Of a DNA stretch of 64,000 nucleotides, positions 8,792 to 17,864 are shown one piece after another (position 1 is the first letter of the stretch; each line of letters opens with the position of its first letter). This DNA comes from Firmicutes bacterium HGW-Firmicutes-2 (lineage in GTDB: Bacteria; Bacillota; Clostridia; Lachnospirales; Vallitaleaceae), in the NCBI GenBank assembly GCA_002841495.1, contig PGZV01000016.1:62001-126000 (forward strand), given 5' to 3'. The translations under genes and the position numbers were made by a program. The notes beneath the pieces were generated by a model. The model searched no databases, was not told the origin of the DNA, and saw only the letters and a list, made by a program, of their open reading frames with translations.

Positions 8792-9487
8792 ATGCATAAA
8801 ACAATGTCCATCAAGGAAATTCCAATTGAAGAACGACCTTACGAAAAACTGGAAATGCGAGGTGCTTCTGCCTTGTCAGATGCAGAACTTCTCGCAATTA
8901 TCATTAAAAGCGGTACTAAAGAAGAAAAATCAACAGACATCGCTATGCGCGTGTTGAACCAGCATGCTTCCGGTTTAATTGGTCTGCATAAGCTTAGCAT
9001 GAAAGAACTACAAACGATTAAAGGCATCGGCCGTGTAAAAGCGATACAGCTAAAAGCCATCACCGAACTTTCTAATCGAATGGCGAAGGCAACCTATAAG
9101 GAAAAGCTAAATGTGCATTCGCCTTCATCTGTTGCTTCCATATATATGGAGGCAATGCGTCATTTAGATTGTGAACATTTCAAGGTTGTTATATTAGACA
9201 CGAAACACAATATTATTGGAGATCATACGTTATCCGTTGGTACGGTCAATGCTTCTCTTGTACACCCTAGAGAAGTATTTATTTATGCATTAAGACACCA
9301 TGCGGTTAGTATCATTCTCTTACACAACCATCCTAGCGGAAATTCAACACCTAGTAATGAAGACATAGCTATTACAAAACGCATTCAATCATCAGGAGAA
9401 ATCTTAGGAATTGCCTTACTTGACCATATTGTTATTGGAGATGGCAATTTTACCAGTTTAAAAGAAAAAGGTTATATCAGTGGTTAA
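8792..9487 (+). CDS. radC: RadC family JAMM-domain protein
   Basis: The 231-residue protein has an N-terminal helix-hairpin-helix-like region (about 10-90) and a C-terminal JAMM/MPN domain with the metal motif HNHPSGNSTPSNED. Family members were named for DNA repair but their real function is unsettled. AGGGGGG precedes the ATG. It is followed 12 bp later by mreC. Confidence 0.93.
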   Translation: MHKTMSIKEIPIEERPYEKLEMRGASALSDAELLAIIIKSGTKEEKSTDIAMRVLNQHASGLIGLHKLSMKELQTIKGIGRVKAIQLKAITELSNRMAKATYKEKLNVHSPSSVASIYMEAMRHLDCEHFKVVILDTKHNIIGDHTLSVGTVNASLVHPREVFIYALRHHAVSIILLHNHPSGNSTPSNEDIAITKRIQSSGEILGIALLDHIVIGDGNFTSLKEKGYISG

Positions 9488-9499
9488 AGTGGAGGCAAT

Positions 9500-10339
9500 A
9501 TGGCAAGAAGACGTAATGTAACATCACAAAAAATTATAACGGTAATATCAGTCCTTTTTCTCTTCTTAATGATTTTAACATGGGAAACAAGAACTGAAAT
9601 TTCACCTATTGAAAAAAGTGTGGCCTATGTAGTTATTCCTGTGCAAAAGGGCGTTACATATTTTGGTGATTGGTTAGTCGGTAGCGTGAATTTTATTAAG
9701 AATATTAATGAACTTGAACAACTTAATAAATCATTAAGTGAAGAAGTTCATCAACTAACATACGAAAACAAAATCCTAGATCAGTCAAAATCAGAACTAG
9801 AAAGACTAAGAACCTTATATGAGCTTGATCAGCGTTATGCAGATTATCCTAAAACAGGGTCAAGAGTCATAAGTAAAGATCCAGGAAATTGGTATCATGT
9901 TTTTACCATCGATAAGGGTGAAAGTGCAGGCTTCAAACCTGATATGGTCGTTATGTCAGGTGCAGGGCTACTTGGGAAGATTATCGAAGTCGGTCCTAAT
10001 TATTCCAAAGTACGATCTATTATAGACGATAAAAGCAGTGTTAGTGCCTTTATTGTTCGAACAGAAGATTTATGTATTGTCAAAGGCGACTTGACTTTAT
10101 ATAATGATGGCCTTTTAAGAGTTGAGTATATTGGCGAGAATGTCAATTTGATCATAGGTGACGAAATAACCACTTCACATCTTGGGGATGTCTATCCACC
10201 TGGCATTTTAATTGGCCATATTGTGGAAATTGAAAACAACCCCAATCGTTTAACGCAAGTTGCTTACCTAAAGCCTGTAGTTGATTTTAAACATATGGAA
10301 GAAGTTCTTGTTATCAACCGTCTGTGGAGGAACCAATGA
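9500..10339 (+). CDS. mreC: Cell shape protein MreC
   Basis: MreC links the cytoskeleton and wall synthesis enzymes of the elongasome on the outer face of the membrane. The 279-residue protein has an N-terminal membrane helix (about 11-30), a coiled coil (about 70-112) and the beta-rich MreC domain. PGNWYHVFTIDKGESAGF and LLGKIIEVGPNYSKV are typical. mreB, which usually precedes mreC, is not here. The stop overlaps the mreD start. Confidence 0.93.
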   Translation: MARRRNVTSQKIITVISVLFLFLMILTWETRTEISPIEKSVAYVVIPVQKGVTYFGDWLVGSVNFIKNINELEQLNKSLSEEVHQLTYENKILDQSKSELERLRTLYELDQRYADYPKTGSRVISKDPGNWYHVFTIDKGESAGFKPDMVVMSGAGLLGKIIEVGPNYSKVRSIIDDKSSVSAFIVRTEDLCIVKGDLTLYNDGLLRVEYIGENVNLIIGDEITTSHLGDVYPPGILIGHIVEIENNPNRLTQVAYLKPVVDFKHMEEVLVINRLWRNQ

Positions 10340-10866
10340 GAAAAGTTCAGTTTGCCCGGTTTTTTGTAATTGGGTTGATCATATTGATTAATTTCATCCT
10401 TCAGCCTATCTTATTTCAGGAAATAGCCTTTAATGGTATTGTTCCAAATATCTTTGTCATTACTATTGTCTCTTTCGGCTTATTAAGAGGCCGAGTAGAG
10501 GGGGCAGTTGTCGGTGTCATTATTGGCTTATTACATGATATTTTTTATGGTGATGTGATTGGCTTTTATGCTTTGATTTACATGTATATTGGTTATGGTA
10601 CCGGTTTTTTTCATCGTACTTTTTACAGAGAAAGTATACTTGTACCTATAGCTATGATTGGGATCGCCGATTTTTTTCAAAATTTTATCGTATATTTTTT
10701 CACATTTTTATTTAGAGGTCAGTTAAAGTTGAACCTGTATTTTTCCATGATTATTATACCTGAACTTATTTATTCGGTTTTTGTAGGTTTTATACTTTAT
10801 CGGATTTACTATTTTATTAATCTTTATGTGGAAAAAAATGAATGGTTAAAGGAGAATGAAGATTAA
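10336..10866 (+). CDS. mreD: Rod shape protein MreD
   Basis: MreD is a small membrane protein of the elongasome. The 176-residue protein has five to six hydrophobic helices and the signature GIVPNIFVITIVSFGLLRG. The frame opens at a GTG four codons earlier, but GGAGG (10326-10330) lies 5 nt before ATG 10336, which overlaps the mreC stop as ATGA. It is followed directly by the PBP2 gene. Confidence 0.9.
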   Translation: MRKVQFARFFVIGLIILINFILQPILFQEIAFNGIVPNIFVITIVSFGLLRGRVEGAVVGVIIGLLHDIFYGDVIGFYALIYMYIGYGTGFFHRTFYRESILVPIAMIGIADFFQNFIVYFFTFLFRGQLKLNLYFSMIIIPELIYSVFVGFILYRIYYFINLYVEKNEWLKENED

Positions 10867-13620
10867 TTGAAAACATTATTTAAAGCAGTTTATAGCTTTC
10901 TTACACATAGATTATTTTTATTATTAATAATTGTATTCATTCTTTTTTATATATTGGTCATGAGGCTTTTCGAGCTTCAGATTGTAGAGGGTGAAGAACT
11001 GGCCAAAGCGTTCGAGCTTAGTGTTGTTAGAGAAGTCAGTATCGAAGGTCATCGAGGCAATATCTATGATCGTAATGGTTATCCTTTGGCAGAAAATATT
11101 ATTTCCTATACGGTTTATTTAAATGACAGCGTTGAAGTGACCGACAAAAATCAGATGATTCATGATCTAATAGATGTCATTAAGAACAATGGCGATGCTA
11201 TAGTAGATGAATTTCCTTTAAGACAAACTGGAGACGGGTTTGAGATTATCGGAACTGAAAGACAAGTTCTCAATTTCAAGAAAAATGTGTTTAATTTAAG
11301 ATATACGACACTCTTAACTGAAGAACAAATTGCTATGGAACCTTATGAAATATATTTGTTTCTAAGAGATCAACGTTTTAGCATTGATGCAACCCAATAT
11401 ACAACAGCAGAAATACTGGATATCTTGAATATTCGATACGCTCAGTACATTAAACGGTATTCGAAGTATCAACCTGAAGTTATTGCAACGAACGTAAGTC
11501 ATAAAACACTGGCAATGCTGGAAGAGAAAAATGATGTGTTCCCCGGTGTTTCTATTGTTGAAACACCTTATCGAGTCTATAACGATGCACCGTATTTTGC
11601 CCATATCATTGGATATACTAGGAAAATTGATTCTGAACGTTTAGAGGTCTTAAAACCTTTGGGATATACTGCGGAAGACACCATTGGCGTTATTGGTATA
11701 GAGAAAGAGATGGAGTCCTATCTAAGAGGCTATGACGGTGCGCAAAAAGTGGAAGTGAATAACCTTGGTAAAACTATGCTTGTTCTTGACAATATTGACC
11801 CAATTATGGGAAATGATGTATATCTGACCATAGATAGAGACTTGCAGATCAATACCTATAATATTCTTGAACGTCAATTGGCAGAAATTATCGTAGATCG
11901 AATGCTTATGCGATTACCAAATACAAGGGAGCAAAGATATATACTTCTGAAAGATATATATGATTCTATATTTAGGTATGATTTAATAGATACAAGGTTA
12001 ATTGATCCGAAAAATAGTGAAGGGCAATCACGGATTCATAATCTCATGATAACAACAAAAGAACAAATGTCTTCTTATGTTATAAATGAAATAAAAAGTG
12101 ATGCTCTACCAATTAACTACACTAAGTACGGGACCATCTATACCTACTTTTTGGAAAATCTAAGAACTGAAGGTATTTTGGATAAAGATTATAGATACGA
12201 TGAAAACTATGTAGCTTTCAAAAAAAGTCAGATAAGTTTCCAAGCCATGATGTTTGAATTCTATAAAGCGAATTATTTTATCTTACCAGAAGTCATGGAG
12301 GATGCCAAAGAAGATGAAGTTTTTGAATACATTATAAAGTTCATTGAAGAAGAAAGTGCTACACGCTACGACTTTACAAAATATATATATTTGTACCTTT
12401 TGGATAGAGAAGCCTTTAATTATTATGATCTTACTTATATGATTATAGATTTTGGATTGGTAACTGCTTCTGAGCAAGATATGGCAAATCTTAAAAGTCG
12501 TAGATTAATACCAATAGAGTTTATGAAGCAAAAGATATTAAATATTGAAATAACACCTCATCAGCTTGCTTTAGATCCTTCTTCCGGAGCCGTTGTCATT
12601 ACTGATGTTGATACAGGTGAAGTATTAGCACTTGTAAGCTATCCTTCTTATGATAACAGTCGACTCGTCAACACTTTTGATAACAATTACTATGCTAGTC
12701 TTCTATCGGATCCTACAAGTCCATTGTACCCAAGAGCAACTTATGCCAAATCCGTTCCCGGATCAACATTTAAAATGATTACAGCCATAGCTGCTCTTGA
12801 AGAGGGGGTTATCCGCCCGGCAGACCGTGTTCTTGACAGAGGTATATTTACGAAAATCTTTCCTTCTCCAAGTTGTTGGATTTATTCCCAAAGTCGTGGT
12901 AGTCATGGATCTATTAATGTTATTCAAGCACTAGAACACTCCTGTAATTATTTCTTCTATGAAATGGGTTGGCGGCTAAGTTTTAATGAAGAAGGTAATT
13001 ATAGTGACGCATACGGTATCGGTGTTCTGGCAGATTATGCAGGTCGATTCGGCTTGGATTCAAAAACGGGTATAGAGATAGGTGAAGCCTCATCCACATT
13101 GGCTGAAAGGGATGCCGTTAGAGCGACTATCGGTCAAGGCACCCATGATTTTACACCTGTTCAATTAGCTAGGTACATGAACACATTAGCCAATGATGGT
13201 AAGATGCAAGAACTTAATGTGGTGGACAAAATTATGGATAAGTCAGGTGATATAGTGGTGGACTTCACACCAAAAACCATTATAGAAAACAACTTTAATC
13301 AGAATCACTTAGATGTAGTAAAAAAAGGTATGTTAGATGTAACAGAAGGTTCTGGAGGTACAGCCAGATCGTATTTTGCTGATTTTCCTATTTCTATTGC
13401 CGGAAAAACCGGAACAGCAGAATTAATCAAGTCCAGAGCTTCGCATGCTATATTTGCGGGATTTGCACCCTATGATGATCCTACTGTGTCGATTGCATCG
13501 GTTATACATTTTGGTTATTCTTCAAGATATGCAGCCTTAAACTCAAAAAAAGTACTTGCTATGTATTTTGAAATTAATAAAGAACCGGAGAATTACACCA
13601 CAAGTAATATATTGAATTAG
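10867..13620 (+). CDS. mrdA: Penicillin-binding protein 2 (elongation transpeptidase)
   Basis: This class B PBP cross-links peptidoglycan during elongation. It has one N-terminal membrane helix (about 17-37), a PBP dimerisation domain and a C-terminal transpeptidase domain. The active-site motifs are STFK (Ser633/Lys636), SCN (692-694) and KTG (847-849). At 917 residues it is longer than most bacterial PBP2 proteins; an Asp/Glu/Tyr-rich insert of about 250 residues (about 330-580) sits before the transpeptidase core. The start is TTG, right after the mreD stop, with GGAG 12 nt upstream. Its partner RodA is encoded at 15460. Confidence 0.92.
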   Translation: MKTLFKAVYSFLTHRLFLLLIIVFILFYILVMRLFELQIVEGEELAKAFELSVVREVSIEGHRGNIYDRNGYPLAENIISYTVYLNDSVEVTDKNQMIHDLIDVIKNNGDAIVDEFPLRQTGDGFEIIGTERQVLNFKKNVFNLRYTTLLTEEQIAMEPYEIYLFLRDQRFSIDATQYTTAEILDILNIRYAQYIKRYSKYQPEVIATNVSHKTLAMLEEKNDVFPGVSIVETPYRVYNDAPYFAHIIGYTRKIDSERLEVLKPLGYTAEDTIGVIGIEKEMESYLRGYDGAQKVEVNNLGKTMLVLDNIDPIMGNDVYLTIDRDLQINTYNILERQLAEIIVDRMLMRLPNTREQRYILLKDIYDSIFRYDLIDTRLIDPKNSEGQSRIHNLMITTKEQMSSYVINEIKSDALPINYTKYGTIYTYFLENLRTEGILDKDYRYDENYVAFKKSQISFQAMMFEFYKANYFILPEVMEDAKEDEVFEYIIKFIEEESATRYDFTKYIYLYLLDREAFNYYDLTYMIIDFGLVTASEQDMANLKSRRLIPIEFMKQKILNIEITPHQLALDPSSGAVVITDVDTGEVLALVSYPSYDNSRLVNTFDNNYYASLLSDPTSPLYPRATYAKSVPGSTFKMITAIAALEEGVIRPADRVLDRGIFTKIFPSPSCWIYSQSRGSHGSINVIQALEHSCNYFFYEMGWRLSFNEEGNYSDAYGIGVLADYAGRFGLDSKTGIEIGEASSTLAERDAVRATIGQGTHDFTPVQLARYMNTLANDGKMQELNVVDKIMDKSGDIVVDFTPKTIIENNFNQNHLDVVKKGMLDVTEGSGGTARSYFADFPISIAGKTGTAELIKSRASHAIFAGFAPYDDPTVSIASVIHFGYSSRYAALNSKKVLAMYFEINKEPENYTTSNILN

Positions 13621-13717
13621 TCAGGCATAAGAAACATATCTTTCAACTGTATACAATAAGCCTGTTATTATGTATAATAAGGATTAGAAAAATTTTTATT
13701 GAATTAAGAGGGATTAT

Positions 13718-14348
13718 ATGAATGAATTGGTATTAATCAATAACGGCTACAAAAGTAAAATTAACTGAAGGAAAAAAATTTTTTGGCAACGCTAAAATCT
13801 CTATTGGATTTGAAGGGCGTAGCCTTAGCGATACTCAACAACAATCTGTCATTCAGATGATTCATGAATTAACGGATATGGAAGTTTTTTGTATCGTAGA
13901 TGAAAAAATGCCCATAGTTTCACCTGAAAGTTTGATGGCAATGGCTAACTTAACAAAAGAAAGAGCACCTATGGGGCATTTCCCAAAAGAAGTGGCTGTT
14001 TTTCATCAAGGTACACTTAGGTCAGGACAGGAACTAAATATGGATACGGGTATCGTCATATTGGGTGATATTAATCCCGGTGCAAAAGTGACAGCTAAGG
14101 GTAATATTGTGGTTCTAGGTAGTCTTAAAGGGTACGCCCATGCAGGATGCGACGGTGAAAGACAAGCATGTGTTATTGCCTTAAACATGCAACCAACACA
14201 AATTCGAATAGGAGATGTAATAGCACGATCTCCTGATAAATTCGAAGAAAGCAGAACAGTAGCGCAAATCGCTTTTATCGAAGATGACCGTATCGTTATT
14301 GACCATATTGAAGGTAACATCCATAAAGATTTCAAAATCTTAAACTAA
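13718..14348 (+). pseudogene. minC: Septum-site protein MinC, N-domain disrupted by a frameshift
   Basis: MinC blocks FtsZ assembly away from midcell. The C-terminal beta-helix domain is intact, with GDINPGAKVTAKGNIVVLG and AHAGCDGERQ. ATG 13718, with AGAGGG upstream, reads MNELVLINNGYKSKIN and stops at 13766. The homologous continuation (KKFFGNAKISIGFEGR) is in another frame, which is closed by a stop at 13734 and has no ATG until 13857. Between the two parts about 20 residues expected in the N-domain are missing, which suggests a deletion of a length not divisible by three. Translation from 13857 would give 163 residues lacking most of the FtsZ-inhibiting domain. A sequence error is the main alternative. 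Confidence 0.75.
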
Positions 14349-14369
14349 AATGCAAAGGGGATCAAACTC

Positions 14370-15167
14370 GTGAGTGAATGTATTGTAATTACCAGTGGAA
14401 AAGGTGGGGTTGGTAAAACCACCACAAGTGCTAATATCGGTATTGGTTTGGCTATGTTAGGAAAAAAAGTTATATTAATAGATGCGGATATCGGATTAAG
14501 AAATTTGGATGTCGTTTTGGGCTTAGAAAATCGTATTGTATACAATCTTGTTGATGTGGTAGAGGGCAATTGTCGCTTAAAACAAGCATTGATCAAAGAT
14601 AAAAAGTTCCCGGAACTCTTTTTATTGCCTGCGGCACAAACCAGAGATAAGGATGCTGTATCACCGGAACAAATGAAAGAGCTTTGTGAAAATCTTAAAG
14701 AGGATTTTGACTATGTCATCATTGACTGTCCTGCCGGTATAGAACAAGGATTTAAAAATGCTATTGCAGGTGCTGACAGAGCCATAATCGTAACCACGCC
14801 AGAGATATCAGCAATTAGAGATGCCGATAGAATTATTGGCTTACTTGAAGCCAATGAAATGAAAGACCATCGACTTATCGTCAATCGACTAAGAACTGAT
14901 ATGATAAAACGAGGGGATATGATGTCAGTTGAAGATGTTATTGATATTCTAGCGATTGATTTAATTGGTGCCATACCTGATGATGAAAATATCGTCATCT
15001 CAACCAATAATGGTGAACCCATTGTTATCAATCAAGATGTCTTGTCAGGTAAAGCTTATTTAAATATTTGTAAGCGGGTTATGGGAGAAGATGTACCTTA
15101 CCTAGACCTTAATGTTAATGTTAGTTTTTTCAAGAAATTGAGAAATATAATGGGTATAAATAATTAG
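14370..15167 (+). CDS. minD: Septum-site ATPase MinD
   Basis: MinD is a membrane-associated ATPase that recruits MinC and oscillates or localises with MinE. The 265-residue protein begins with the deviant Walker A motif SGKGGVGKTTTSANIG. It also shows DADIGLRNLDVVLG and DYVIIDCPAGIEQGF. The C-terminal tail SFFKKLRNIMG is a likely amphipathic membrane-targeting helix. The start is GTG with AAAGGGG upstream. Confidence 0.96.
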   Translation: MSECIVITSGKGGVGKTTTSANIGIGLAMLGKKVILIDADIGLRNLDVVLGLENRIVYNLVDVVEGNCRLKQALIKDKKFPELFLLPAAQTRDKDAVSPEQMKELCENLKEDFDYVIIDCPAGIEQGFKNAIAGADRAIIVTTPEISAIRDADRIIGLLEANEMKDHRLIVNRLRTDMIKRGDMMSVEDVIDILAIDLIGAIPDDENIVISTNNGEPIVINQDVLSGKAYLNICKRVMGEDVPYLDLNVNVSFFKKLRNIMGINN

Positions 15168-15181
15168 AGAGGAGCCTTATA

Positions 15182-15457
15182 ATGGGATTTTTCAGTAAAA
15201 AGAAACAATCAAGCAGTGTAGCAAAAGATCGTTTGAAACTGGTTCTTATCCACGACAGGGCCAACTGTAATACAGAATTACTTGAAATGATGAAACAAGA
15301 AATTATTGATGTCATCAGTCGCTATATGGAAATAGATGAGAAAGGCTTGGAAATTAATCTGGGAACGACAACATCAGAATATGAAAATGGAATTGTACCG
15401 GCACTTTATGCCAATATTCCTATTCGTAACATGCGTGCTCCAGCTAAGAGAACGTAA
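15182..15457 (+). CDS. minE: Cell division topological factor MinE
   Basis: MinE stimulates MinD ATPase and gives topological specificity. The 91-residue protein has a basic, membrane-binding N-terminus (MGFFSKKKQSSSVAKDRLK), the MinD-contact helix around RLKLVLIHDRANCN, and the dimerisation strands towards the C-terminus. It follows minD by 14 bp and precedes rodA by 2 bp. Confidence 0.93.
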   Translation: MGFFSKKKQSSSVAKDRLKLVLIHDRANCNTELLEMMKQEIIDVISRYMEIDEKGLEINLGTTTSEYENGIVPALYANIPIRNMRAPAKRT

Positions 15458-15459
15458 TT

Positions 15460-16587
15460 ATGTTTAAGCAATATGACTTTAAACGTTTTGACTTCGTGTT
15501 GGTCCTACTTGTGGCCTTACTAGGTATTATTGGTATTGTGGCCATTGGAAGTGCAACACGGGTTTATAGCCCCGATGGGACCAGTGAAATCGTAAATAAA
15601 CAAATGATTGGCCTTGTTTTTGGCTTTTGTATCCTATTATTCTTTGCTTTTTTTGACTATCATTGGTTAGGAAGATTAGCTATTCCCATTTATATATTCA
15701 CGATTCTTTTATTAGCTTTGGTACTGGTTGCAGGATCATCTGCGAATAATGCAGTAAGATGGATTGATATAGGCCCATTCAGACTTCAGCCTAGTGAATT
15801 TGCAAAGATATTCTTAGTACTGGTTCTAGCCAAATATTTTGACAAGTTTGAATCTAAAATCAATCAATGGTATATTGTTTTAGGTTCTATATTGATAACA
15901 GCAATACCCACACTTTTAATCATAAGGCAACCGGATCTTTCTACAGGTATGATTATGTTCTTAATACTGGCCTTCATGATTTATGTTTCAGGGATTAGCT
16001 ATTTATATATAGCCGGTGCCGGTGCTGTGCTCATACCCTCAGCTCTAATTGGCCTCTGGTATATTCAAAAACCGGAGCAGACTTTACTAAAAGATTATCA
16101 AGTGAATCGAATCATATCTTTAATAAAGCCGGAGAGTGTGGACCCATCTTTACTCATGCAAACCAATAACTCCATTCAGGCCATTGGTTCAGGGCGTATA
16201 TTTGGAAAAGGCTTATATTTAGGCAAAGTCAATCAATATGATTATTTACCCGAGCCACAAACAGATTTTATCTTTTCCATAATTGGTGAGGAATTTGGTT
16301 TCTTTGGATGTACGATTGTCATTTTATTGTTGTTCATTCTCATATTAAAATGTTTGTGGATTGCTAAAGATACCACTGATTTGTTAGGCAAGTTGATTAT
16401 TACCGGTATTGTAGCCATCATTACATATCAGTCCTTCGTCAATATTGGTGTCACAATCGGTATAGTACCTAATACGGGTATACCTTTACCCTTTATAAGT
16501 GCAGGACTCAGTTCTTTAATGGCAAATATGATTGGCATGGGTATTATACTTAATATAGGCATGCAGAGGAAATCAGCACAGAAGTAA
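15460..16587 (+). CDS. rodA: SEDS glycosyltransferase RodA (FtsW/RodA family)
   Basis: SEDS proteins polymerise lipid II. The 375-residue protein has about ten membrane helices and family motifs WIDIGPFRLQPSEFAKI, AIGSGRIFGKG and PEPQTDFIFSIIGEEFGF. Its place in a cluster with mreC, mreD and mrdA supports RodA rather than FtsW. The final motif TGIPLPFISAGLSSL is also typical. Confidence 0.92.
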   Translation: MFKQYDFKRFDFVLVLLVALLGIIGIVAIGSATRVYSPDGTSEIVNKQMIGLVFGFCILLFFAFFDYHWLGRLAIPIYIFTILLLALVLVAGSSANNAVRWIDIGPFRLQPSEFAKIFLVLVLAKYFDKFESKINQWYIVLGSILITAIPTLLIIRQPDLSTGMIMFLILAFMIYVSGISYLYIAGAGAVLIPSALIGLWYIQKPEQTLLKDYQVNRIISLIKPESVDPSLLMQTNNSIQAIGSGRIFGKGLYLGKVNQYDYLPEPQTDFIFSIIGEEFGFFGCTIVILLLFILILKCLWIAKDTTDLLGKLIITGIVAIITYQSFVNIGVTIGIVPNTGIPLPFISAGLSSLMANMIGMGIILNIGMQRKSAQK

Positions 16588-16627
16588 GCATCTCATAATA
16601 ACATTCATAATCAAAGGGGGTCTATTC

Positions 16628-17023
16628 ATGAACATAGGTTTAATCGCTCACGACAACAAAAAAAAACTCATGCAAAATCTGTGCATAGCCTATAAAAATA
16701 TTCTATCTAAACATGATATATTTGCTACAGGTACAACCGGTAGACTTGTAGAAGAGGTGACCAATCTTTCAATACAGAAATACTTGGCAGGACATTTAGG
16801 TGGACAACAACAGCTTGGTTCTCAGATTGCGCATAACCAGATTGATATGGTGATCTTTCTAAGAGATCCATTATCCCAGATGCAGCATGAACCGGATCCT
16901 TCAAGTGTTATTCGTTTGTGTGATATTCATAACATTCCTATTGCAACCAATCTAGCAACAGCAGAGCTCTTAATTAAATCATTAGAACGAGGCGACTTGG
17001 AGTGGAGAAACGCGATAAATTAG
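16628..17023 (+). CDS. mgsA: Methylglyoxal synthase-like protein with catalytic Asp replaced
   Basis: Methylglyoxal synthase turns dihydroxyacetone phosphate into methylglyoxal. The 131-residue protein is clearly of this family: LIAHDNKK, ATGTTGRLVEE, FLRDPLSQ, EPDPSSVIRLCDIHNIPIA and NLATAELL. The highly conserved GGDQQ segment, whose Asp is the catalytic base, reads GGQQQ here (Gln60, codon CAA). The second acidic residue (Asp90) and His87 are kept. The protein may be inactive, weakly active or a phosphate-responsive binding protein. It ends the minCDE-rodA cluster. Confidence 0.85.
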   Translation: MNIGLIAHDNKKKLMQNLCIAYKNILSKHDIFATGTTGRLVEEVTNLSIQKYLAGHLGGQQQLGSQIAHNQIDMVIFLRDPLSQMQHEPDPSSVIRLCDIHNIPIATNLATAELLIKSLERGDLEWRNAIN

Positions 17024-17055
17024 CAGAGAAGTTTCTTGACACTTAGCTATAATAA

Positions 17056-17188
17056 GACTTTTCTAGAGAACAAGAAAAGAAGCTTCGCTTCGTTATGAGC
17101 TCTGCTCATATTTCTGAATGGTTCGAAAGGAAAGGTCTTTGCTGCCACGCTTCAAGGCTGAATACTAAAGTATGACTTTCCTAGAGAA
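17056..17188 (+). repeat. Dispersed repeat family 1, copy A
   Basis: The copy is bounded by GACTTTTCTAGAGAA (17056-17070) and GACTTTCCTAGAGAA (17174-17188). Inside are AGAAGCTTCGCTTC and GCCACGCTTCAAGGCTGAA-like segments, shared in part with copy B near 41085-41110. It directly abuts the A-run of a terminator. No ORF is present. Confidence 0.7.
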
Positions 17189-17190
17189 TC

Positions 17191-17224
17191 AAAAAAGAGG
17201 TCAATCATGATTGACCTCTTTGCT
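17191..17224. terminator. Bidirectional terminator between mgsA and the P-loop gene
   Basis: AAAAAAGAGGTCAATCA pairs with TGATTGACCTCTTTG as a near-perfect stem, with an A-run on one side and T-rich sequence on the other. It sits between convergent genes. Confidence 0.85.
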
Positions 17225-17266
17225 TATTAATATCTATTTAAAATCAGTTACCAAAATCTACTTGTA

Positions 17267-17686
17267 TTAAGCCTTAATTAAGAATTCTTCTAGGAAATCA
17301 GGTATATTACAAGCATCGCAGGTTAAACTAAATACAAATCTAACGTCAAATTTATCGGATACAGCTTTTAATTTTTTTATTAATGCGTCTGATTTTGAAA
17401 CTTCATCAATGTGCGCTTGACGGAGAAGCCCATCAGCATAAACCTCAGTGATATCACTATCTTCTGATAAAATACCACACATGAATCCAAAAAATTCCTT
17501 ATAATCAGCAATTGGATAATCTGATATATTAATATATCGAATTTCGTGTCTTAAATCGTACATATGACTTGAATCCAAATCAATATAGACAATGTTTCCC
17601 TTAGTAGTTTTAAGAGCATTATTGGCCATATCGATTAATGCCTTTGTTTTACCTTCACCTGTGTCTCCTGCAACCAATCGTATCAT
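17267..17686 (-). CDS. Small P-loop ATPase-like protein of unknown function
   Basis: The 139-residue protein has a Walker A motif GDTGEGKT near its N-terminus and a strand IVYIDLD that could be Walker B. Similar short proteins in Clostridia are sometimes labelled PilT-like, but nothing here supports a pilus role. AAGGAGGAG precedes the ATG. It stands alone on the minus strand between two terminator or promoter regions, so it is a single-gene unit. Confidence 0.75.
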   Translation of the reverse strand: MIRLVAGDTGEGKTKALIDMANNALKTTKGNIVYIDLDSSHMYDLRHEIRYINISDYPIADYKEFFGFMCGILSEDSDITEVYADGLLRQAHIDEVSKSDALIKKLKAVSDKFDVRFVFSLTCDACNIPDFLEEFLIKA

Positions 17687-17864
17687 AGCAATCTCCTCCT
17701 TGACATTAAAATGAATCCTCGTTGCTATCAGACTTATGTCTGAGAGCTATAATATAGTATTCTATGTTCGTCAGAGGTTTCCTTTTTTTAATTCAACATT
17801 TATAAAAAAAGTTTGAAATATATTTATATTTTGTATATATCATACAATGAAAGAAGATAAAAGT

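Noticed and set aside
13766-13790. Programmed frameshift in minC
   Set aside because: About 20 residues of the N-domain are also missing, so a simple +1 slip would not give a full protein; a deletion fits better.
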